Shown here piece by piece: positions 20,870-30,944 of a stretch of DNA of 64,000 nucleotides. How positions within the stretch are numbered: the stretch's first letter is position 1; the number at the start of each line of letters is the position of its first letter. The position numbers were made by a program, and so were the translations under genes. Under the pieces are notes generated by a model. That model ran no database searches, was not told the DNA's origin, and saw nothing but the letters and a program-made list of their open reading frames with translations. Source of the DNA: Chamaecyparis obtusa (taxonomy: Eukaryota > Streptophyta > Pinopsida > Cupressales > Cupressaceae); NCBI GenBank assembly GCA_027943335.1, contig BSBK01008435.1, positions 841,001 through 905,000 on the forward strand, given 5' to 3'.

Positions 20870-22600
20870 TTATGATGTTACAATGTTTAGAGAGGCATGG
20901 TTCTACCATGTTGATGATATCATTGTTATCAGAGTAAGTGTAGTTGACTTTAGCACCCATGTTTGGTTTAGATGACAAATCTCCTTGATTATGTTTCAAA
21001 AAAGGTTCCGTGAATGTTGTATGATCATTGTTGGATTTATGTTTGTCAATTACAATTTCTCCAGTGTCAATTTTGTCTTGAATGAGATGTTTTAGATGCA
21101 TGGATTTATTGGTTTATGACCCTTGTTTTGATGGAAATCACAAAAATTGATCTCTTTCCACCACTTAGGTTTGACTCTGGGATCATATGGTTTGATCTCA
21201 GGTAACGTGATGATATTATTTTCCAATGGAGTTTTCATAGAATATTCCAAGCACTCACCTAGAGGAGTGAACTCATGCTTTGGTTTTGTAATCCAAGGTT
21301 TATAGTTAGTTGAATTTTTAGCTGGTTTAGTTGCTTTCATCTTGGAAGATTTTATGGCTTGGGTGCCAATGGTGAGATTAAATGCTGGTGGTTTAGATGG
21401 AGCACTGATATGATCAACAACACCATCTCATGTGACAATGTTTTTGTTCTTGTTCCAACTTTTTCCCTTATCCTTGTTGGAATTAGATCCTGAATCATAC
21501 TTGTTTTCTTTATGAACTGATATGTCTCCCTTTCAAACAATCACATTTTTTATCTTTATGGCATTTTCTACCATTTTATCAAAGGATGTATGATTTTGCA
21601 TTTGCAGATGATAATTGATTTCTGAAATCAAATTATTGATAAAGATTTCTAGTTTTTCATTTTCTGGGATTGGTCAAGCATAGAGTGAAAACTTCTTCCT
21701 CCTACATTTGAGGAAGGTCAAGAAGGGTTCTCTTGAGTTTTGTTTCAGATTGCAGATATCGATCATGGTGATTGGATGCCAGATATTGTAGGAGTATTGT
21801 TAATAAAATAGTTTGATTAACTCCTCAAAAATTTTGATTGTGGGGGGTATCTTAGAGAACCAATTGATGGCTTCCCCTCCCAAAGATCAGGGGAAGAGAC
21901 ACATTAAGAATGTAGGTTCATGCATAAATTCCATTGATAAGGTGTAGAACTCTCTGACATGATCTTGAGGATCAGAGTTTCCATCATATTTGTCATATTT
22001 TGGGAGTTATACCCCTTTAGGGAATGGTGGCATATACAAGCTATAATAAAATGGAAAAGGACATAGAGCATCCATGGAGAATTCTTTAATTTATTTCTCC
22101 TTTTCCAGCTGGTTTAGCTTAATTTGCATTGCATGAATTTGTTTCATTGTAGTAGTGATGGGTGTTTCTTCCTTGTGTGTGACCATATTGTCAATGCCGA
22201 AGCTTGGATAAAGTTTGGCACCTTGTTGGGCCAATTCAAGGAAATATGCCTCTTTGTCTTCACACAAGAAGTGTTTCATCATTTTCTTGAAGACATCATC
22301 ATTCTGATATTGGGAAATTTTAGAGAGTGTGAGTTCTTGATCCCCACTATGGTCAGATTGGTGACCCTGGGAACCTTGGTTTGCTCCTCCTTGAGACATA
22401 GTGGTGCTTTGATTTGGGTCTAGTGTTGATACTAGAGGGGTTATGTAGCCACCTTTCAAGCGAAAATTGCCAAGGGCATCTTCTTCATATAGATTTGTAT
22501 CATAAGGCTGATGAAATATCTGAGCCAAAATAGAAGATGATGGAGAGATTTTTGGTTCTTCTCTCTATTTTCTATGTGAGGAAGCTCTAGTTTCCACCAT
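20508..22600 (-). pseudogene. gag: T gag
   Basis: The likely start is the ATG at 22600 (MVETRASSHRK then a stop, continuing in frame to the open stretch at 22528). N-terminal residues carry a Gln/Ser/Gly-rich stretch. The capsid region (about 22080-21550) has EFYTLSMEFMHEP, GGEAINWFSKIPPTI and NSREPFLTFLKCRRKKFS. The C-terminal part has NFCDFHQNKGHKPINPC and KHLIQDKIDTGEI, the atypical zinc-binding segment and its follow-on known from Tat gags. A Q/S-rich linker then leads to protease. At least six stops interrupt it. Confidence 0.82.
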
Positions 22601-23754
22601 TAACCTTGGGTGAATTGAAAGAGAGATAAGATAACTGATAGATGATCTGATTTAGGAAAAATTGAATGACACAACCTTGTCAAGATTAGATTGGGTTGTT
22701 GATAAAAAGATTGATTTGACGTAAGTTTAGGATATTGTGCCCTAGGTGTATGGGTAGATGCCCAAAAGATGATGGACATGAGCTCACAACACTTAGCCAT
22801 TTTGAGGATAGATTTTGAGATCATTTTGACAAGGTTTTGACACAAGATGAGATGGGATTTAGATCGATAAATCACAAGGCAAAATCAAGCTAAAAAGACC
22901 ACTTTGGGAAAATGAGTTGGATTCTTTGTTAACTCTACTATGTTCCTAACACAGGGGATTTATAACAGACTCTAAACAATGGTTGCAAATTGAATTGAAT
23001 TTTTGACAAAATAGGGATTTTTTGGCAATTTTGGGTCAACTCACATATGACAGTATCCAGGCTTGTACGACACAGAATCAGGTCAGGGACAACAATTACA
23101 AAGGCTCGTATGACAAATGTCTCTAGGATATCTTTTTGCTGAGGGATTTTTAACAAGACTCATATGACCAGGTATTTTTTCCCATATGACTTTCTAGGGG
23201 TTCTGATACAATAATTAAAAATCATAGCAAGACTCGTACGATAATTGAAATTCTAGGATGATAGTCTACACCAGAAAAGGACTTTGTTTCAAATTTTGCA
23301 AGTTTTTTCACCTATTGGGTGTTTTTGGTATCAAGTTGTTTGCAAATTTCTTTGTCTAGGTTTTTGAAAATTGATGTATTAGATTGTCTTAGGTTGTTTA
23401 ACATAGCAACAGGCTCACAATCACAAAAAATAGAGGGAACTGACTCAATGAATCAATCAGACTAATCTTGCCCTATCTAAGAGAAGAGATGTATTACTTT
23501 CTCATTGACTTAGGAACACACTCATGGACTCCTTAGAATATGCAAGTCCAACAAAACATAATGGATGTTGAAGCCCATATTAGCCAAGTTCAAATGTTGA
23601 AGAGGGCTTGATATGATGGGTTTCTTGGGGTGATTACTATTCACCTCGTACAAGCACTAAAAATCCTTTAGGGGTGGATTGGTGGAAAATTAGCTTAGGG
23701 TTTTAATCAAGGCATCTGTTCACAACTATTTGCCATAGTCCCACAAGAAGGATT
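22601..23754 (-). other. T leader, part between gag and L2
   Basis: No coding signal is convincing here. It is the gag-proximal half of an unusually long leader (PBS to gag more than 2 kb once L2 is removed). It contains a cluster of short related motifs around CRTAYGACAA (23044, 23065, 23105, 23157, 23181, 23231) that recurs in the other half at 31763-31959. Confidence 0.6.
23750..23754. repeat. TSD of L2, left copy (GGATT)
   Basis: GGATT precedes L2 and recurs exactly at 30940-30944. Confidence 0.87.
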
Positions 23755-24317
23755 TGTTGGAAATATTCAAGAATTAACCGAGTTACTGAGAGGGGAGGGG
23801 TGAATCAGTAACTCCAAATTTTCTTTCAATTTAACATGTAATTTACTTTTAACCTTTGCATATAGAAAGCATGAAACTTAAGAGCATTCACAATAATGAC
23901 ACATAGATTTGGTTACCCAGAAACCTTCCAAAAAGAAAGTAAAACTGGGGTGGGGATGAAACCCACAAAGCTTTAATACTGCAGAATAAAGTTGGCCGGT
24001 TAAGGCTTACAATTTGATCACTTCTGATGATCTGCCCTGTTAGGAGCAATAAGGATTGCTAAATCCACCCTGTTAAAGGATTTACAAAACATACAATGAA
24101 GTATGCACTCGGTAAAGAGATTTTACAAAAGACTGTTAAGTCTACCCGGTTAAAGGATTTAGTACTGATTCACCTGTTAGGATGAAACAGTAGATCTCTG
24201 GCTTTGCAACTGGATTACTGATTGAGATTCGCTGATGTACTGATCACCTTCTATGATGAATTTGTCTTTGCTGTTCCTTATACTGCTGAAGCCCTTTGTA
24301 ATTCTCTTATCTCTGCC

Positions 24318-24386
24318 TTTCTTTCTTTTTCACATATATGATTCTTTCTTTTTCACATATATGCTTCTTTCTTTTTCACATATATG
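24318..24386 (-). repeat. 23-bp tandem array in L2 left LTR
   Basis: Three units of CTTTCTTTTTCACATATATG plus three bases. The right LTR has two units (about 30431-30476). Confidence 0.8.
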
Positions 24387-24712
24387 CTTCTTACTTTTTG
24401 ACATTTTTACAACATTGTTTATATACAAGTCTTAAACAATTAATTTCAATTACAATTACAAAGTCGACTTGACAAATAAATATATGTGCTACTAAGTCGG
24501 CCCAAGTATGGTTACACGGTTCCTGCAAACTAACTCGATGACTTTCTGATACTCGGCGTCCACTGCATTACTCAGCATCGTCATGCTCTCGGTAGAAGTG
24601 AAGGCACGGTTCATACTGATCACTCAGTAGGTTTTGAACTCGGTAAATACTAGTGACTCGGTAGACATGATGTTACTCGGTTTACACTATCCTGTTCGGT
24701 TTGTACTAACTT

Positions 24713-24763
24713 GCTCGGTTTGCACTGTCTGCTCGGTTTGCACTGTCTGCTCGGTTTGCACCC
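24713..24763 (-). repeat. 18-bp tandem array in L2 left LTR
   Basis: Units of GCTCGGTTTGCACTGTCT: two full and one partial here, four full and one partial at 30803-30889 in the right LTR. Read in element sense each unit carries the ACCGAG motif. Confidence 0.85.
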
Positions 24764-24813
24764 AGAATTCAAATAAGTGTTGTCACTAGTGGCAATTCTG
24801 TTTAATGCCAACA

Positions 24814-25046
24814 ATCTCCCCCTTTGGCATTAGTGACAAAAACACTTATTGGCCAAAACTTATATACATGAATCATGCTGAGTTTTATTTTGATTTTTCA
24901 AAGTTTGTGTTATAGAGCTTTATACATTGTCTCCCTCTTTCAATGTGCTAACTTTTTCTATACAAATCTTCTTCTATACATATATCTCCCTCTATACATA
25001 ACTCCCCCTTTTTGACGATAATGCCAAAGGTGTATATACAAGTTAT
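24814..25046 (-). promoter_or_regulatory. L2 3' untranslated region with repeated polypurine tracts
   Basis: On the minus strand a polypurine tract abuts the LTR (24815-24827, CCAAAGGGGGAGA). A second good copy lies at 25001-25014 and weaker ones at about 24931 and 24984. No coding sequence is seen. Confidence 0.7.
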
Positions 25047-28000
25047 TTACAGAGAGAATCCAAAATTTGATAGAAAATCAGAATGTACCTTCATTATTAG
25101 TGCCAGGGTTCTGTCCCAACTTTCTTGCAGAATCTTACATGTTTGGATTGCAATTTGGACTTCTACAGAGAGTTCAATCATGTGATCTGCTATAGAGAAT
25201 TGATTGTCATGAATCAATGTTTTGGAATGTTCAATGTGCTTATACATTTTATTCATGATGGGAAGGATCAGGTGTTGGATGTCTAGCAGTGTGGACCGGA
25301 TCCTTGTGTCTTCTTTGAGTAGATCAGACTGCATGTTTGATAGGTGTGAGATTTTCATGTGATGAGCAGAGCTTGAACTTGGTTCAAGTTGCAGCTTATG
25401 TATGCTAATCTTCATATCCTCATCCATTTTATTCATTTTATCCTTAACATCCTTTGTGAACTCGGCAATATTGCACAATCTGGCCAAAAGAGAGGTAGCA
25501 TTCGAATAGATAGATTCAGTGTTTGACAAAACTGAAGACAATTCTACTTGGTTAATAGCTATGTGCTAAGCAATGTGCTCAAGCACTTTATTGTTGAATC
25601 TCTTCTTGGCTCTTTCAACTAACTTTTCTATCCCAGATGAATCCTCATTGTATTTATTAACTGCTTCTGCTAATTGTAGCAAAATATGTTGGGAGGAGTC
25701 TACTTTAATACCTAATGCATCAGACAAAATGTCCTTAGCATCCTTGATGATTTGATATTCCTTGTCTCTCTCCTCTTTAAGCTTCTTTTGTTTTTCTTTC
25801 CTTTGGAGGATCTCACCTATATTTTGCATTTGGTCCGCTGATAGATTTGCAAAATCCAATGTAGGAATCTCTATCTCTTCATCTAAGTCTATATCCTCTA
25901 CTACATTCTTACCCAAAAATTTTATACTCGGTAGAGCCTTAGGCTTATCTGTACTTAATGCCTTGGTAGTAGTGACAGTAGATAAAGTAGGGCTAGCTAT
26001 AGAGACTGGTATACTTTCTACTAGAGAACTTAAAATATTTACACTTGAAGATTCAAAAACTGGAAAACTTACTGCTGGAAAACTTGATGATGCGGGAGAC
26101 TGCAACTCGGTAGAAGAAATGATAGTTGCTTCTGTTGTTGCTATAGATGATTGGACAAATGTTGAAGTTGTCACAACCATGCTTGAAGGTGTCTCCGGGC
26201 TGGATGTAGAAACTTTTACTGGAGAGGTAGGAAGGGATGCAATGACTTCTACTGCTATCCTCACAGTATCATCTACCTCAGTGCCTTCTTCTTGTTCATC
26301 ACTGTCATCTTCAATATCTTTTATTATGACTATTTCAATACTCGGTTGGTGAAGGTGGTATATGTTCTTCCATGTAGCATTTGCAGCCTTCACAACCGAT
26401 TCAATATTGTTGATCAAAATCAAACAAGTATTGAACTTTAATGTCATCTTACTTTCATTTTCTTTTAATGCCTTCTTTACTTCATCATTTTTCAAGCTCG
26501 GCATTAACTGTCTTAGGGTTTGATCAAATATATCTATCACAGTTTGCTTTGCATTGCTCCATCTCATTTTTATTGGATTTAGTAGAACTGCTGGAACCTG
26601 TGGGGCTATTTCTTCAGGAGAGTATTTCCACTGTCCCATCTTTTCAATAACAGCATCTTCTATTTCCTTCTGTTCTATTTTCGATCTGGTTTCATATCTA
26701 AAGGATTTTATGTTACTTACTCCAGATCCTGATCCGTCTCTAAAGAGTTTGATCTTTTCTTGAAAGTTTAGAGGAGGCCTTTTGAATGCTATGTCTTTAT
26801 CTGCCTTGTCTGCCTTGCCTTTTGCATTTCTCCTTGTAAATACAGTAGTGGGAGGCTTAGGTGCCTTAGTGATGAATACCTTTCCTTTCTTCTTTGCAGG
26901 TTCTGGTTCCTCTATTTTCTCATCCTTTTCCTCTTCTTCTTCATCTTTTTCTTCTTTGTCCTCGGTTATCATTTGCATTTTGGCTATCCTCTTCTTTCCT
27001 TTGTTTACCGCCTGTGGAAGCTTTATGCTTAGTTCAATTCTTACCTTAGCTTCATCATATGTTCCAAAATATGGAGCTTTGGGATTGATAGGCTGATTAA
27101 GAAGAGCTTCAATGATATTCTTGGTTTCATCAATATTTACCTCATAAGGAAGAGGTTTTACATATACAGTCCTCGGTTTAGCTGCTTGAATATATACATT
27201 ATCACAATCCACCATAAAACAAATGTCATCTTTGTAATCTTCCACCAACTTTTGTGGAATCCGGAATCTGTCATTCATTTTCTCTTTGAAAGACTCAAAA
27301 TAATTATCCATGATGCTTTCAAAATTTTCACCCATTTCTGAGATGTATTCATTTATTTCATAAAGGGTTGGCACATCTTTTCTCCATACAACTTTTCCTT
27401 TAGAAGGGAAGAATTTCTGAACATAGAAGAATAAACAGACCAATAAGGATCCAAACTTACATGGATTGTTTTTGGAAGTTTGAATGCTTTCCATGTTTTT
27501 GTTAAACTGCTTTAACAATAAGTCTGCTAGGTCAAATGTTAAGTTATTCTTGACCACTTTTTATGCCAGGTCGATAGCTTCATAGGAGACACTATTCTGT
27601 CGACTAGAACTGTAAATCTTATGGGCAATGATGTGTGTACCAAACTTCAGTTCAGCATCGGTAATGCTGCTAACTTTCATGCCTCTACCGTCCCACTCGG
27701 CTAGGGTTTTCTTCTCTAGTTCCGTCCGACCTAGGGTTTTGGTAGTTTTTGCTTTGTTCAACATGGGAAGACCGGTGATTTGATGAATCATCTTCTTTGT
27801 GATCTCTAAGGGTTGCTCAAGCCAAATCTTGCCATCATGTACACGGCTGAGAATGTATCTAACCCATTTATCTCGAAAGTTTCGAGGTAGATGTGCAATG
27901 TGAACTAAACCTTTATCTTCTAGATGTTTGTGCTTGGGTTTCAGAATACCATCCACACACAGTTCTTCACGCACAGTATCTAATTCTAGGTTCCCCATTT

Positions 28001-28190
28001 CATGAATTGAACAGTTGAAATGATTGTGGATATCGTTAATAAGTAGTACCTTAGGAGGAATCTGAGATTGAGCTCCGTTCGGATCTAGGGCTACTACAAT
28101 TGTGGGCACGATTTTGAAATCTGGTGCTTTCCATTCCCCTTGGACTAACATATCAGATCCTTTCTTCACTGAAGTGCTGGATGATGCCAT
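25047..28190 (-). pseudogene. L2 ORF2, unknown 1047-residue protein (two stops)
   Basis: From the ATG at 28190 one frame runs to 25047, broken only by stops at 27561-27563 and 25566-25568. Residues 1-290 look globular, with W109, HDG 118-120, an EIT..MIHQITGLP stretch (129-142), NSVS near 200, and an FGSLLVCLFFYV hydrophobic run. About residues 400-460 are acidic and Lys-rich with KKKGKV-type basic patches that could act as nuclear localisation signals. The region around 640-740 is Ser/Thr/Val-rich, and the C-terminal 250 residues are helical and charged. No retroviral enzyme motif, signal peptide or clear membrane anchor is present. L1 ORF2 is homologous. An ITG(L/I)P-type motif also occurs in plant proteins annotated as transposon-associated, which I could not check. 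Function unknown. Confidence 0.8.
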
Positions 28191-28606
28191 GGTAGCTCAC
28201 AGAAAATTCCTTTCGCAAAAGTGTTGAATCGCTGGGTTGCTCTTGAAATTTTCTGCTCTCAAAGTGCTAAAGGTTCGCGGTGAAGAATGAGTTTGATTAC
28301 TTGCTTTTTGTTTATAACTCTGTCATTAATGCTCAGTACAAATTAGGGTATGAATTCTGATAGAATGTCACCCACTAAGAATTAATTGCTCGGTAAAGAC
28401 TTCGCAACTCGGTGAACTTGAGAATTCATATTACTCCGACCTCGCTCGGTAAAGACGGGTACCGACCTTGCTCAGTAAAGACTGATACCGACCTCCCTGT
28501 GATCTTACTGCATCTTGTATGCTGATTTAGATCTTTCTATTAATTCGGTTCTGGAACTGCTTGAGATTGGTCTATGAGGATACAGTTCCAGTGCTTTCTT
28601 GGAAAT
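28191..28606 (-). other. L2 spacer between ORF1 and ORF2 with ACCGAG repeats
   Basis: This is noncoding. At 28388-28490 it holds several copies of CTCGGTAAAGAC and related forms (GTCTTTACCGAG in element sense), the same core that recurs in the L2 LTRs. It lies just upstream of ORF2, so it could belong to an internal promoter or processing region; that is inference. Confidence 0.55.
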
Positions 28607-29801
28607 TTAGTTTGAGTTGGTAGAGCCATCCATTCCATTACTTGGACTAGATTGCTCGGTAGATTTAGGAATCCATTTTTGTCTCACCTGTTTCCTGACC
28701 TTAGTTGCTTGATTCTTCTTTCCATCTTCAACTTCACTAGCATTCATGCAGTTTCTGGCTATGTGACCTAGTTTAGTGCATTTGAAGCATCTTACGGTAG
28801 TATCTCTTTTCCTTAGATGATGTTTTATGCAATTCATGTCAATGTGTCCTTATTCTCCACAGTAATGACATCTACACTAGGTGTTGTAGTCCCATCCAAA
28901 CATTGCTTTCATAATTTGTTCTGCTGGATTAAATGTCTTGGATCTGCACTCAGATGCCTTGTGACCTTGTTTGTTGCACTTGTGACAATTACCTCTGAAT
29001 CTTGGTTTTTTTTTTGCATTCATTTGCTTTGTGACCAGGTTGATTGTAGCTGTAACATTTTCCATTGAATTTTTCTTTTTCATTGTTCCAACATTTATTT
29101 GAAGTATGTCCTATTTTACCACAATGATTACAAGTAGGTTTTTGATTTCTTTGAGTACCTTGCTTAGAAGATTCGCCTTCTCCTTTGTATCCAAGTTCTG
29201 CTTTTCCTTTTTGCCTATGAAGATTTCGCTCATACAGCTGATTCAAGTCTTCTTGACTTTTCAGCATTCCTTCATTGATTTTTTTTTCAGCGTTCAGGTC
29301 ATCCACCAATCTTAGATTGATTTCCTTTTCAGATCTTAGTTCTTCTCTTGTGCTTTCTATTTCTGATCTTAGATTCAGAATTTCCTCATTTGTATGGGAG
29401 ATCTGATCAATTAGGTTTTCTAGCTGAAGGGTTTTATTTTGGACTTCAATGTTCCTTCCATCTAATTCATCTTTCAACTTGTTTCTTTGTTCCAAGATCT
29501 CACAGAATCTTGTAGAGTGTAGCTCTTGTTCTCTTTTTAATTTTCTCACTTCTTCCTGCAGAGACCCATTCTTTTCTAGGAGTTCTTTGACAGCGTTGTT
29601 TGCTTCATCTGAGTTATTTAAGGGAAAAAGATCTTCAATCTTTTCTTCAATGTAATTCTGATCATTCATCTGATTTGCAAGTTCCTTCCGTCTTCTTAGG
29701 GATTGGGAAAGATGTTCTTTTGCTTCCTTGAGTTTAGCTATGGCCATTTCCAGATCTAGCTTTTCATTTTCAATCACCTTGTTTAGTTTGAATACCTCCA
29801 T
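28607..29801 (-). pseudogene. L2 ORF1, coiled coil plus five CCHC knuckles (one frameshift, one stop)
   Basis: The start at 29801 lies about 65 bases past the LTR. Residues 1-190 are an almost continuous coiled coil (LKEAKEHLSQSLRRRKELAN; EEVRKLKREQELHS). Then come CNHCGKIGHTSNKC, CYSYNQPGHKANEC (second Cys replaced by Y), CHKCNKQGHKASEC, a CHYCGE*GHIDMNC copy containing a stop, and CFKCTKLGHIARNC. The frame shifts at a run of nine T (about 29008-29016, plus strand) after the second knuckle, as expected for slippage. The architecture matches L1 ORF1. It is probably an RNA-binding particle protein, although no capsid motif is recognised. Confidence 0.82.
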
Positions 29802-29816
29802 TGTCCTGGATCTTTG

Positions 29817-29830
29817 CTCAAGCTAGTTAA
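29817..29830 (-). promoter_or_regulatory. Shared leader motif in L2
   Basis: TTAACTAGCTTGAG on the minus strand, between PBS and ORF1; counterparts are in L1, C1 and C2. Confidence 0.55.
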
Positions 29831-29853
29831 GCTTTATCTTGAGAACCAATGCT

Positions 29854-29865
29854 GCTCTGATACCA
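29854..29865 (-). promoter_or_regulatory. L2 primer-binding site
   Basis: TGGTATCAGAGC on the minus strand, an exact initiator tRNA-Met type site two bases from the LTR. Confidence 0.9.
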
Positions 29866-30506
29866 ATTGTTGGAAATATTCAGGAATTAACCGAGTTACT
29901 AAGAGGGGAGGGGTGAATCAGTAACTCCAAATTTTCTTTCAATTTAACATGTAATTTACTTTTAACCTTTGCATACAGAAAGCATGAAACTTAAGAGCAT
30001 TCACAATAATGACACATAGATTTGGTTACCCAGAAACCTTCCAAAAAGAAAGTAAAACTGGGGTGGGGATGAAACCCACAAAGCTTTAATACTGCAGAAT
30101 AAAGTTGGCTGGTTAAGGCTTACAATTTGATCACTTCTGATGATCTGCCCTGTTAGGAGCAATAAGGATTGCTAAATCCACCCTGTTAAAGGATTTACAA
30201 AACATACAATGAAGTATGCACTCGGTAAAGAGATTTTACAAAAGACTGTTAAGTCTACCCGGTTAAAGGATTTAGTACTGATTCACCTGTTAGGATGAAA
30301 CAGTAGATCTCTGGCTTTGCAACTGGATTGCTGATTGAGATTCGCTGATGTACTGATCACCTTTTGTGATGAATTTGTCTTTGCTGTTCCTTATACTGCT
30401 GAAGCCCTTTGTAATTCGCTTATCTCTGCCTTTCTTTCTTTTTCACATATATGCTTCTTTCTTTTTCACATATATGCTTCTTACTTTTTGACATTTTTAC
30501 AACATT

Positions 30507-30516
30507 GTTTATATAC
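30507..30516 (-). promoter_or_regulatory. Candidate TATA box in L2 5' LTR
   Basis: GTATATAAAC on the minus strand, conserved in the left LTR. The ACCGAG-rich region lies upstream of it in element sense, as expected for U3 control elements. Confidence 0.45.
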
Positions 30517-30802
30517 AAGTCTTAAATAATTAATTTCAATTACAATTACAAAGTCGGCTTGACAAATAAACATATGTGCTACTAAGTCGGCCCAAGTATG
30601 GTTACATGGTTCCTGCAAACTAACTCAGTGACTTTCTGATACTCGGCGTCCACTGCATTACTCGGCATCGTCATGCTCTCGGTAGAAGTGAAGGCACGGT
30701 TCATACTGATCACTCGGTAGGTTTTGAACTCGGTAAATATTGGTGACTCGGTAGACATGATGTTACTCAGTTTACACTGTCCTGTTTGGTTTGTACTAAC
30801 TT

Positions 30803-30889
30803 GCTCGGTTTGCACTGTCTGCTTGGTTTGCACTGTCTGCTCGGTTTGCACTGTCTGCTCAGTTTGCACTGTCTGCTCGGTTTGCACCC
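30803..30889 (-). repeat. 18-bp tandem array in L2 right LTR
   Basis: Four full and one partial unit of GCTCGGTTTGCACTGTCT with minor variants; two more units than in the left LTR. Confidence 0.85.
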
Positions 30890-30939
30890 AGAATGCAAAT
30901 AAGTGTTGTCACTAGTGGCAATTCTATTTAATGCCAACA

Positions 30940-30944
30940 GGATT
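30940..30944. repeat. TSD of L2, right copy (GGATT)
   Basis: Exact partner of 23750-23754. Confidence 0.87.

Larger units (their letters stand above)
23755..24813 (-). repeat. L2 left (3') LTR
   Basis: A 1059-bp LTR with TG...CA ends. It carries three units of a 23-bp repeat (24318-24386) and two full plus one partial unit of an 18-bp repeat (24713-24763). The 13-bp length difference from the right LTR is explained exactly by these arrays (+36 and -23). Confidence 0.93.
23755..30939 (-). mobile_element. Element L2: large non-autonomous LTR element with near-intact ORF1 and ORF2, no pol
   Basis: L2 is a complete 7185-bp element with LTRs at 23755-24813 and 29868-30939, exact GGATT duplications, a perfect initiator-Met PBS at 29854-29865 and polypurine tracts at the other end, giving minus orientation. 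The interior holds ORF1 (coiled coil, five CCHC knuckles) and ORF2 (1048 codons with only two stops). No pol domain is present in any frame. The LTRs are nearly identical outside two tandem arrays, so the insertion is comparatively young. It resembles L1 in layout and in ORF2 sequence but has a different LTR. Confidence 0.9.
29868..30939 (-). repeat. L2 right (5') LTR
   Basis: A 1072-bp LTR with TG...CA ends, near-identical to 23755-24813. In element sense it is dense in ACCGAG motifs and has a TATA-like GTATATAAAC at 30507-30516. Confidence 0.93.

Noticed and set aside
22600..22875. Minus-strand ORF of 91 codons in the T leader
   Set aside because: No similarity to gag, no conserved motif, and stops flank it. 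It is treated as untranslated leader.
24713..24763. Regular 18-bp repeats considered as a CRISPR-like array
   Set aside because: There are no unique spacers; they are direct tandem repeats within an LTR of a plant retrotransposon.
25762..26352. 196-codon plus-strand ORF opposite L2 ORF2
   Set aside because: It lies wholly antisense to the well-supported ORF2 and is Ser/Thr/Val-rich because of the codon bias of the opposite strand.
25047..28190. L2 ORF2 as an envelope-like gene, known downstream of pol in some Sireviruses
   Set aside because: There is no signal peptide or convincing transmembrane anchor, and there is no pol upstream. The long charged linkers point to an intracellular protein.
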